The translations under genes and the position numbers were made by a program. A stretch of DNA of 64,000 nt. Source: Adiantum capillus-veneris (taxonomy: Eukaryota > Streptophyta > Polypodiopsida > Polypodiales > Pteridaceae). The notes beneath the pieces are model-generated. The model worked only from the letters and a program-made list of their open reading frames with translations, was not told the origin of the DNA and ran no database searches. This document shows, piece by piece, positions 12,722 to 22,209 of this stretch. The first letter of the stretch is position 1, and each line of letters opens with the position of its first letter. Location of the stretch: assembly GCA_014529385.2 (NCBI GenBank), contig CM043942.1, positions 2,706,501-2,770,500 on the forward strand, given 5' to 3'.

Positions 12722-12938
12722 TGAAGTCGCGGAGCGGAGCGTGGGTCGACTCTCTCACACACACACACAGTGAGCTTACACAGTACACAGTACGCAGAGA
12801 ATTGTTAGAAGGGTTATCTCCCAAATCCTTAGTATTCACAAAGAATATGTTAGTATATACAAAGAGTTAGAGGTAAGTGAGTTAGGCGGGCGGCCGGCCA
12901 TATCCGCATAAGAGGCCACTTGGGCTTTAATCCCAACA
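12722..12938 (-). repeat. Copia-A 3' LTR
   Basis: 217 bases, plus strand TGAAGTCG to CCCAACA. Same sequence as the copy at 18030-18246. Contains an (AC)n run and a TATATAC stretch. Confidence 0.95.
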
Positions 12939-12948
12939 ACCTCCCACT
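12939..12948 (-). other. Copia-A polypurine tract
   Basis: Minus strand AGTGGGAGGT directly upstream of the 3' LTR start TGTTGGG. Confidence 0.85.
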
Positions 12949-13022
12949 TAAAGTCCAATGTGGCACTTTAAGTAACTGTAAATCTATGAACATAAATGTA
13001 CAAAGATTTACATGGCTGCCAT

Positions 13023-16000
13023 CTATCCAATGCCCAATAACTCACGACAATGCACAAAGCCCTCTCCTGGAAGTCCCTTTGTGAGTAGATCAGCAGGATT
13101 GTCCTTGGTGTGGATCTTCAGCAGTTGTATCTGCTTGTCTTCAAGTACTTCCCTAATGAAGTGATACTTCACATCAATATGCTTAGTCTTCGAATGGAAC
13201 ACTGGATTCTTTGCCAATTGTATAGCACTTTGACTATCACAATATAACTCTGGCATATCTGCATTGATTCCCAAGTCTGCAACCAATCTACCAAGCCAAA
13301 TAGCTTCTTTGCATGCCTCATTTGCTGCAACATACTCAGCTTCTGTAGTAGACTGCGTAACACAATCTTGTAATCGAGATCGCCATGATATGGCACCTCC
13401 AGCCAATGTAAAGACATAGCCTGATGTAGATCTCCTCTTATCCAAGTCTCCTGCATAATCTGAGTCAGTGTATCCTCTGACACTCAAATCCTGACTACCA
13501 TAGCATATGCGCATACTCTTTGTATGTTTTAAGTATCTCATGATACCTTTCACTGCCTCCCAATGTTTCTTGCCGGGATTTGACATATATCTGCTAAACA
13601 CTCCCACTGCAAATGCAATATCCGGACGTGTAGCAATCATTGCATACATCAAACTACCCACTGCAGACGCATATGGAATCTTATCCATTTCAGCCTTTTC
13701 TTCCTCAGACACAGGACAATCTTGTTTGCTAAGTTTCACATATGGTGGCAATGGAACACTCAATGCCTTTCCCTTCTCCATATTGAAACGTTGCAAAACC
13801 TTGTCAATATACTCTGTTTGAGATAACCAAATCAACTTCTTTGATCTGTCTCTCTCAATGCGCATACCAAGTATATGACTTGCCTCACCCATGTCTTTCA
13901 TGTCAAACGATTTTTCCATCTTTGACTTCAAAGCTGAAATTTCTTCCAAGTGTGTGCCGGCAATCAACATGTCATCCACATACAAAATAAGGATCAGCCA
14001 ACTGCCATCCTTAGCCTTCTTTGTATATAGACAGTGATCGAACTCACTACGTTTGTAGCCTTGAGAAAGCATAAACTGGTGGAACTTATGGTACCATGCC
14101 CTCGGTGATTGTTTTAAGCCATAAAGACTCTTTAACAACTGGCATACCAAATGTTCCATGCCTTTCTCAACAAACCCTTCTGGCTGCTGCATGTAAATTT
14201 CCACATCTAAATCACCATGCAAGAACGCTGTCTTGACATCCATTTGGTGCAACACCAAATCCAATATAGCAACCAATGCAAGAAAGCATCTCAATGTAGT
14301 CATCTTAACCACTGGAGAGAAGACTTCATCAAAGTCAATGCCTTGTTCTTGCTTAAAGCCCTTGGCAACAAGCCTTGCTTTGTACTTTGGCTGACTATCA
14401 TGAGCGGTGATCTTATACCTGTAAACCCATTTACAAGGTAGAGCCTTTTTGCCCTGTGGTAATTTAACCAACTTCCATGTCTGGTTTTTATGCAGAGCTG
14501 TCATCTCTGACTGCATGGCCAACTGCCATTTTTTCGAGTCAACCACTTGTAATGCTTCCTTGTAACAAGATGGTTCTCCGCAATCTGTGAGCATGACATA
14601 ATTTAGAGATGGCACATAACGATCAGGTGGTTTGGAGACACGCTCAGAACGTCTCACCACAACTGATTCTGCCTCTCTAGCCACTATAGGCTGTTCCTGA
14701 GCCTGACCATGCTGTCTTGATGTGCTAGCACTAGGTCCATCTTCCCTGAAGACAACTCTTCTGATCTCCTCTGTCTTCTCTGGCTTAGCGTGAAACTTAG
14801 CTTCATTGAAATGCACATCATTGCTACGAATAAGCTTTCTGGACTCAGGATCCCAAAGCCGGTAACCCATCTCGCCCGATTCTCCGTAGCCAAGAAATAT
14901 ACACTTCTTGCTCTTTGGTTCTAACTTATTTCTGAACTCCTTAGGAATATGGCTATAAGCTTCACAACCAAAGACTCTGAGATGCTTATACGAAGGTGCC
15001 TTGCCTGTCCATAGCATCTCGGCCACTGCACTCTTATCCAGAACCCTACTAGGAGACCTGTTGATCAAATGGACTGCTGTAGCCACTGCTTCCGCCCAAA
15101 ATCCATCAGGCAACTCAGCATTTGACAACATGCTTCTGACCTTCTCTTGTATGGTCCTATTCATACGTTCTGCAACCCCATTCTGTGAAGGATTATATGG
15201 TGCAGTAAGTTCCCGCTTAATCCCTTTTGCTTCACAAAAGTCTTGAAAAGCTTTGGAAACGTACTCTCCACCATTGTCAGTTTTCAAGCACTTCAGCTTC
15301 TGACCACTCTGATTCTCCACCAGCTGCAAGAATGTCTTAAAGACCTTGAGCACCTCATCCTTGTGCTTCAAGAAGTAAACCCATACTTTGCGAGAATAGT
15401 CATCTATGAATGTACAAAAGTACGCTGCTCCCCCTAGTGACAAACTAGGCATTGGTCCGCATAGATCACTGTGTACAAGAGCTAACCGTTCGTCCCTACG
15501 ATTCCTCTTTGATCTGTGCGGTTCCTGTGTTTGCTTACCATAAACACAATGCTCACAAAACTCGAAATCTTGAAATGAAAAGCCAGGCAAATAACCATAA
15601 TGAGAAAGTATTTCCATTCCTCTTTTTGACATATGTCCCAACCTACGATGCCACAGTGACACACTTGGCTGCTCAATCACATTAATTACATGGTTTTTAA
15701 CCTCTGAAACATGTAAAGTGTACAGAGTTCCTGACTTGCTGCCATGTGCTACAGTCATCGAACCTTTGGAGATCTTCCAAGCGTTGTTCCCAAAAACTGT
15801 CACATAACCCGCATCATCCAACTTCCCTGTACTAATCAAGCTCTTTCGGATTGCTGGAACATGTCTGACATTCTTGAGCCATAAAGAAGAGCCATTCTGA
15901 AACTTCAACTGCACATCTCCCACTCCAAGTATGTCACAAACCTGCTCATTGCCAAGTCTGACATAGTCTTTAGTAGCCACATATGATGTAAACCACTCTT

Positions 16001-16997
16001 TGTGCGGAGAAACATGTAAAGATGCCCCTGAGTCGATAATCCAATCACTCATAGCATGTCCATCCTCTGCAGTCAAGAAAACAGAATCAAGATTGCTTGT
16101 AAGGAAGATGTCACCACCTGCTATACCAGAATCACTGTCTGAACCAGATCCTGTGACATTCACCTCTTCAATCTTCACTGAACTCTTCTTTTCATCTTGC
16201 TCAGAACTCTTTGTTTTGCCTTTTTCTTGTTTCCACTTCGTACAGTCTCGCTTCATGTGACCCTTCTTGCCACAATGGTAGCATTCTATGTCATCCTTTG
16301 ACTTCGAATCACGAGACTTATTTCGGTTTTGTGCCTTCTTACCCTTCTTCTCTTTAAACTGTTGTCTCCCTCGAACGACCAAAGCGCTATTGCCTTTGCC
16401 TTTGTCAATGTTCTTCCTGTTCACTTCCTCTGTGAGCAAGCTGCCTTCTACATTGGCACTTGTAAGACCTTCTGGCACGACAGAATTACTTAACGCTGTA
16501 CGAAAAGTATCCCAACTGTCTGGCAAAGTGATTAAGAGAAACATAGCCTTCACTGAATCTGGAAAGACTATCTCCTGTGCTGTTAACTGGCTGAAAATTG
16601 AGTGAAATTCATTCAGATGATTTGACATGGCTGTCCCTTCCTTCATCTTCAAATCCACCAATTTCTTGAGCCAGTAAATCTGAGAAGCAGCACTTTGTTT
16701 CTCGTACATATCACATAGCTTTTGCCATACGCCATACGCTGTAGTCTCTTCTGCTACGTTGAAGTAAACATTTTCTGCCAGTGTCAGCATGATTGTGGAA
16801 CAAGCTAACTCGTCAAGCTCTTCCCACTCATCTTGAGCCATAAATTCTGGTCTCTCCCCTTTGAGCTTCAGTGGCTTCACTTGTTTTTTCTGCACCAAAA
16901 CCTGCCAAATCTGCTTCTTCCAGAATGGAAAGTTTGTGCCATCCAGCTTCTTTATGTTGTAAAGAGTCTCACTGTGAGAAGATGCCATATCTGCCAA
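13023..16997 (-). CDS. Copia-A Gag-Pol polyprotein
   Basis: 1324 codons without interruption. Domains by residue: Gag about 10-235 (KLDGTNFPFWKKQ at the start), zinc knuckle CYHCGKKGHMKRDC at 239-252, protease DSGAS with D322, integrase zinc site H450/H455/C481/C484, integrase core D511, D574, E610 (35 residues between the last two), reverse transcriptase with YVDDML at 1006-1011, and RNase H with D1178, E1219 and D1254. Every catalytic residue I would look for is present. The order Gag-PR-IN-RT-RH defines Ty1/copia. Length is normal for the family. The start ATG at 16997 opens the conserved Gag head. The stop lies about 85 bases before the 3' LTR. Confidence 0.97.
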   Translation of the reverse strand: MADMASSHSETLYNIKKLDGTNFPFWKKQIWQVLVQKKQVKPLKLKGERPEFMAQDEWEELDELACSTIMLTLAENVYFNVAEETTAYGVWQKLCDMYEKQSAASQIYWLKKLVDLKMKEGTAMSNHLNEFHSIFSQLTAQEIVFPDSVKAMFLLITLPDSWDTFRTALSNSVVPEGLTSANVEGSLLTEEVNRKNIDKGKGNSALVVRGRQQFKEKKGKKAQNRNKSRDSKSKDDIECYHCGKKGHMKRDCTKWKQEKGKTKSSEQDEKKSSVKIEEVNVTGSGSDSDSGIAGGDIFLTSNLDSVFLTAEDGHAMSDWIIDSGASLHVSPHKEWFTSYVATKDYVRLGNEQVCDILGVGDVQLKFQNGSSLWLKNVRHVPAIRKSLISTGKLDDAGYVTVFGNNAWKISKGSMTVAHGSKSGTLYTLHVSEVKNHVINVIEQPSVSLWHRRLGHMSKRGMEILSHYGYLPGFSFQDFEFCEHCVYGKQTQEPHRSKRNRRDERLALVHSDLCGPMPSLSLGGAAYFCTFIDDYSRKVWVYFLKHKDEVLKVFKTFLQLVENQSGQKLKCLKTDNGGEYVSKAFQDFCEAKGIKRELTAPYNPSQNGVAERMNRTIQEKVRSMLSNAELPDGFWAEAVATAVHLINRSPSRVLDKSAVAEMLWTGKAPSYKHLRVFGCEAYSHIPKEFRNKLEPKSKKCIFLGYGESGEMGYRLWDPESRKLIRSNDVHFNEAKFHAKPEKTEEIRRVVFREDGPSASTSRQHGQAQEQPIVAREAESVVVRRSERVSKPPDRYVPSLNYVMLTDCGEPSCYKEALQVVDSKKWQLAMQSEMTALHKNQTWKLVKLPQGKKALPCKWVYRYKITAHDSQPKYKARLVAKGFKQEQGIDFDEVFSPVVKMTTLRCFLALVAILDLVLHQMDVKTAFLHGDLDVEIYMQQPEGFVEKGMEHLVCQLLKSLYGLKQSPRAWYHKFHQFMLSQGYKRSEFDHCLYTKKAKDGSWLILILYVDDMLIAGTHLEEISALKSKMEKSFDMKDMGEASHILGMRIERDRSKKLIWLSQTEYIDKVLQRFNMEKGKALSVPLPPYVKLSKQDCPVSEEEKAEMDKIPYASAVGSLMYAMIATRPDIAFAVGVFSRYMSNPGKKHWEAVKGIMRYLKHTKSMRICYGSQDLSVRGYTDSDYAGDLDKRRSTSGYVFTLAGGAISWRSRLQDCVTQSTTEAEYVAANEACKEAIWLGRLVADLGINADMPELYCDSQSAIQLAKNPVFHSKTKHIDVKYHFIREVLEDKQIQLLKIHTKDNPADLLTKGLPGEGFVHCRELLGIG

Positions 16998-18015
16998 ACT
17001 GTTTACTCCTGAGAAAAATCCGGCAGAGTTTCCCCTGTAAACTGGCCTCTGTACACAGTAAACAAGCTATAATCAACAAGCTGAACACCTCTCCTCAGGA
17101 ACTGTCAGTATTTTGAAAATTTTTGACAGAGTCTCCCCTGTAAACTGAGCTCTGGGAACCAAAAGATAGCTCAAGAAACAACCATAAATAGCTGACCAGT
17201 GACAAATCCTGTAAGCATACACTGTCTCCTCTCTGGGCGATGACAGAACCTGTATCTGTCTCAAGACTGAACTCTGAACAATGCCTCAACGGCCTGACGC
17301 ATAAGATGCAATCCAGTGTCTACACAAAGTCATACATCCTAAGGGATAAAAGTCGCCGAAGAGGATGCGTGAAGAGGGGAACTCCAGCAACCTAATCCAC
17401 CTCACACTGGGTAACCCAGCCCCCAGTGCTTGGCTTCAAAAAACCTCACACACGACCCTCTCAGATGGCTCAGCAAACTGCCCAGAACTAGCATACATCC
17501 TATAATAGACCAATCACTGTCCTATGACCGCTGCGGCGGTCTGTCTGCTAGCGTGACTCACAACTAGCAGACCCACAATCATAGTACATCAATCTGCAAT
17601 ACATGCCAGTGGTGTCAAGCCGTCGTATGGCCACACCTCCCCTGGAACCTGGCAAGCACAAGAAGTAGCAATGCAGACTGCAATATATATATCTGATGAT
17701 ATATATGTGTACCTGGTCTATAGATGATGCTCTGAAGACGAATAAGTGATGTATGTCGATGTCGATATTGATGTCGACCACCTCCTGCTTGCCAATCTAC
17801 ACAAGACGGATTTCTTTGTGGCTGAAATCTATCTTCTGCTGTAGTGCTCAGAACGAAATTCTGAGGGCATAAACGGCTTCGAAAGGGGGGTAAAACTCCA
17901 GGTCGCCTGGTGGAAACGCTCCCGGAACGCCGAGTGTGAATTTTCGAACTCCGGATCCAGAATCTGCCGGAAAAGTGCGCGCGCGCGCGATTGCGCAAAT
18001 CCGCACTGAACCAAG
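16998..18015 (-). other. Copia-A 5' leader
   Basis: About 1 kb of untranslated leader between primer site and gag, unusually long for a copia element. It holds a duplicated motif of about 30 bases (17021-17051 and 17125-17155, core CAGAGT.TCCCCTGTAAACTG on the plus strand). It also has a purine/pyrimidine alternating GCGCGCGCGC tract near 17980. No ORF in it is supported. Confidence 0.75.
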
Positions 18016-18027
18016 GCTCTGATACCA
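18016..18027 (-). other. Copia-A primer binding site (initiator Met tRNA)
   Basis: Minus strand TGGTATCAGAGC, two bases inside the 5' LTR. Confidence 0.95.
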
Positions 18028-18029
18028 AT

Positions 18030-18246
18030 TGAAGTCGCGGAGCGGAGCGTGGGTCGACTCTCTCACACACACACACAGTGAGCTTACACAGTACACAGTA
18101 CGCAGAGAATTGTTAGAAGGGTTATCTCCCAAATCCTTAGTATTCACAAAGAATATGTTAGTATATACAAAGAGTTAGAGGTAAGTGAGTTAGGCGGGCG
18201 GCCGGCCATATCCGCATAAGAGGCCACTTGGGCTTTAATCCCAACA
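18030..18246 (-). repeat. Copia-A 5' LTR
   Basis: 217 bases, no difference seen from 12722-12938. Followed by target duplication ATAGC at 18247-18251. Confidence 0.95.
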
Positions 18247-18349
18247 ATAGCTGCGATGCCAAGGGTATGAAGCCAGACAGATATTTAACTATCTGTATGA
18301 AAGTGGCCAACTGTCTGATATCTTTTAGAGATGACAATAACAACAATGC
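18247..18349 (-). pseudogene. gypsy-3 RT fragment between two insertions
   Basis: Minus strand reads LLSSLKDIRQLATFIQIVKY followed by LSGFIPLASQ. This is the RT thumb of gypsy-3, stranded between Copia-A on the left and NA-1 on the right. The preceding RT sequence (ending near GIEADPEKVEV) is found only beyond 42705. Confidence 0.8.
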
Positions 18350-19403
<1,054 letters not shown>

Positions 19404-19820
19404 GAGTAATCATCTATAAATGTCATAAAGTAAGAAGCTCCCCCTAGAGATAGGTTAGGCATAGGTCCACACAAATCACTATGAACAAGTGCCAACTATG
19501 TATCTCTTCTACTGCTTCTATGCTTATGTGGCTGTTGTGTTTGCTTTCCCTTCTTGTACATATGTCCTAACCGGCTATGCCACAAAGAAACGTTCGACTG
19601 CTCGGTTACATTGATTACATTTTTAGAGACATTTGATACATAAATCATGTAAAGTCCTTCAGACTTTACTCCATGTGCTACTGTCATAGAACCCTTGGAT
19701 ATCTTCCACATGTTCTGTCCAAAAGTGGTGACGTAGCCAGCATCATCAAGTAAACCTATGTTGATCAAGCTCTTTGTAATTGCGGGAACATGTCTCACAC
19801 TCTTCAGCGTGAAAGAAGAG
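19404..19820 (-). pseudogene. Copia-B integrase fragment
   Basis: Resumes the frame left at 28797: HVPAITKSLINIGLL, WKISKGSMTVAHG, LWHSRLGHMYKKG, then directly KQTQQPH. Compared with Copia-A about 30 residues are missing here, including the two Cys of the integrase zinc site. A stop at 19496 precedes LALVHSDLCGPM (first catalytic D). Coding ends at FIDDYSRKG at the junction with the NA-1 LTR. Inactive. Confidence 0.85.
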
Positions 19821-20394
19821 TGTTAACCCTCACGGCTCACGGACACCCATCACCTACGATGGACGCGTATTATGTATTTGGTAGAGTCAGGTACCGGGCT
19901 TGTCGGACCAATAAGGAAAGGTAGAGTGATCGTCGATGAGAGGCGCACTTTAACTTGGACATTCAAGGGATTAGTTGGTTAAGCATGGGCGCCCAAGTGT
20001 GAATGGGGTGAGCTCCTATAAAAGCCAACTAAACCTAATTTTTACTCATTCTCTCATTTGTGCAATTGAAGAGTGCTCTTGCTCCATCTCCATCTTCTTC
20101 TTCTTCACCTCCTTGTGTGTGTGTGTGAGAGAGTGAGAGAGAGGGAGAGTGTGTGTGCGATCGAGCATTACGAAGGCACGACGGCGGCGAAGCGGTTGAG
20201 CGCGGCACGACTGTAGCTTCTTCTTCATCGCGGCGAGGAATCCACCACGAAGGCGAGCGTAGAGCGGTGAGTGACACACCCTTTGTTTTCTTGAGCTTGC
20301 TAGTTTAGGCTTGTTGTGTGCTTGGAGCCGTTTGTGGCTCGCATACGGTGTATTGGCAAGTCCCTTGCTTCGACAGTGCGGCAAGGAGCGCACA
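19821..20394 (+). repeat. GagPR-1 5' LTR
   Basis: 574 bases, TGTTAACC to GCGCACA. Same ends as 28219-28796. Contains TATAAAAG at 20017-20024 and a GT/GA simple tract near 20115-20150. Confidence 0.95.
20017..20024 (+). promoter_or_regulatory. TATA box in GagPR-1 5' LTR
   Basis: TATAAAAG in the middle of the LTR, conserved at 28415-28422 in the 3' LTR. Likely sets transcription start some 30 bases downstream. Confidence 0.7.
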
Positions 20395-20398
20395 TTTT

Positions 20399-20416
20399 TG
20401 GCGCCGTTGCCGGAGA
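20399..20416 (+). other. GagPR-1 primer binding site
   Basis: TGGCGCCGTTGCCGGAGA, four bases inside the 5' LTR. This sequence type is typical of Athila/Tat-group gypsy elements (often assigned to tRNA-Asp). The tRNA assignment is from general knowledge, not checked here. Confidence 0.85.
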
Positions 20417-21402
20417 TATGCCCTACACTAAGCTCGGTTAGCACTTTACGCTTCCTTGTGGTGCAATTTCTATCATAGGCAGGGCAGGGAAGGAGTGTGT
20501 GGAGATTTCTGTTTTTTGCGTTTTCTGCATTTGCTGTCAAGTTTCAATTTCTGCTATTGTCTGCGTTTTTTCAATTTCCGCAATTTCTGCATTTTCAAGT
20601 TCGGCGTTTTCAATTTCTGCAATTTTCTGCATTTCTGCGTTTTTTTAATTTTCTGCAATTTCTGCATTTTCTGTAATTTCTGCAATTTTCTGCAATTTCT
20701 GCATTTCTGCGTTTTTCAATTTTCTGCATATCTGCGTTTTTTCAATTTCTGCATATCTGCGTTTTCTGCAATTTTTGCATATCTGCGTTTTCAATTTCTG
20801 TATTTTCTGCACCAAAAAAAAAAAAGTTTTTTATTTTTTCTCCCCAAGAAATAAAAAAATTAAAAAAATTAAAAAAAATTTAAATCAGAAATTAAAAACG
20901 CGAGCGAGCGGGCGGCGAAATCTTTCGAAAATAAAAAACGCGACTCTTAAAACGGACGGGTTGGTTTGTATAAAAGATAGATCGGGATCGGGATCATTTT
21001 CCCAAGCCCAAGCCCAGGCCTCAGTCCCCAGTCTTATGATATATACTAGACTCACTCTTATATATATACCCTACTCCCTCAAGAGAGAATGAGAGGATGT
21101 GGGACAAGTCCTCCACTCTCCTCCTTTCTCTTCCCACTTGCACCCTTAGACTTTCTAGTTTGGGGCTAGTTCCCTACTGGAAATTGACAGTTTTAGGGAT
21201 TCCGAGGGCATAGAGTGACCAAACGGAGGGCTATAAAGCACGGCACGACCCTCTGACCGATACGCTCGTTTCGAGCTATCACACGGCCCATTCCACGACA
21301 CGCTCTAAAAAATCTAGCAAAAAAACAAACAAAAAACACGCTAAAAACTAGTCACAAGGCCTCCTAGAGCAGCTTTTTGACACCTTAGGGTATCAAAAGC
21401 AC
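20417..21402 (+). other. GagPR-1 leader with TTTCTGC low-complexity array
   Basis: Non-coding leader. 20485-20812 is an irregular array of TTTCTGCATTT, TTTCTGCGTTTT and TTTCTGCAATT variants. It is followed by A-rich runs and, at 20900-20945, GC-rich blocks (AACGCGAGCGAGCG, AAACGCGAC). The Phe/Cys-rich open frame over the array is an artefact. Confidence 0.8.
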
Positions 21403-22194
21403 ATGCACTTACGCTCTGGGCGGGTGCTAGAACACGAGCATATTGACAGTGCCTCTGTTCATACGGACACCCATTACCCATCCACGATAAGCTCTAGACC
21501 CTCAGCGGGGACACAAGGTAGCACCACCCAAGACCCTAAAATAGCCGCTAGTGATTCCTCCTCCGACTCAGAAATCATGGAAGCATACCCTACCCAAAAC
21601 ACTGAGAGAGAAGGCCATGCACCTCCCGAAGCTCCACAGCCTAGTACTAGTATGTTTAGCCGTTTCATGGAAACATTAGGTAGAGCTACTCGCTCGGAAC
21701 CTGATGCAAATGAAGCACACGAAGGGGGTGGGGAAGTGGACTCTCCTTTCACATCGCACGTGGACCCCACACCCCCAAAGAGTGTCCATGTGGATATCCT
21801 GCCAACTTCTTACCAAGAAGGCCCTGTTGAGCTGCCTCCTTCAGAAGTTCCCTCTAGAGTACCGTTGGTGACAAGTAAAACCACGGGGAGCAACATTGCT
21901 TATACCTCACAAGAAACCGTTAACACGTCGACTCTAGAAGGATTGTTCATTAATGATCATTGGACATACGACCTCCACACTGAGGTGTTGACGGATCTAC
22001 ACTCTGGCCACGCCTACCATGTAGGATGGATAGAGATTGTACAATCCACTTCTAGTGCCACGAGCATCGAAGATCAACAGAAAATGATCTGTAATGTTAT
22101 CCATGGCATTATTCAATCAGAAAGGCAAAACCGAGGGGTAAATATACTCTCAACTGGCCCCATGAGATTTCTGGATACGAGCAAGGCTCAATAG
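21403..22194 (+). CDS. GagPR-1 ORF1 (N-terminal extension of Gag)
   Basis: 263 codons starting MHLRSGRVLEHE. Ser/Thr/Pro-rich and acidic in the first half, more structured near the end (GLFINDHWTYDLHTEVLTDL). An LRSGR head is common at the start of Gag in Athila/Tat-like elements. It ends at a TAG (22192-22194) in the context CAA TAG CCT. The frame then stays open through the Met at 22210, so ORF1 and ORF2 are one frame split by one TAG. Either readthrough or a single CAG-to-TAG mutation explains this. Confidence 0.7.
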   Translation: MHLRSGRVLEHEHIDSASVHTDTHYPSTISSRPSAGTQGSTTQDPKIAASDSSSDSEIMEAYPTQNTEREGHAPPEAPQPSTSMFSRFMETLGRATRSEPDANEAHEGGGEVDSPFTSHVDPTPPKSVHVDILPTSYQEGPVELPPSEVPSRVPLVTSKTTGSNIAYTSQETVNTSTLEGLFINDHWTYDLHTEVLTDLHSGHAYHVGWIEIVQSTSSATSIEDQQKMICNVIHGIIQSERQNRGVNILSTGPMRFLDTSKAQ

Positions 22195-22209
22195 CCTACT
22201 CTATCACAA

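Larger units (their letters stand above)
12722..18246 (-). mobile_element. Copia-A: complete, recent Ty1/copia element
   Basis: 5525 bases, minus strand, bounded by two 217-base LTRs that I read as identical. Flanked by a perfect 5-base target duplication ATAGC (12717-12721 and 18247-18251). It has a tRNA-iMet primer site, a polypurine tract and one uninterrupted 1324-codon Gag-Pol ORF. It sits inside the RT of gypsy-3: removing it with one ATAGC rejoins the RT frame. Identical LTRs mean very recent insertion, so this is the best candidate here for an active autonomous element. The sequence resembles the Tork/TNT1 group of plant copia elements, by inspection only. Confidence 0.95.

Noticed and set aside
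20456-20854. 132-codon Phe/Cys-rich plus-strand frame
   Set aside because: Lies entirely on the TTTCTGC low-complexity leader array of GagPR-1.
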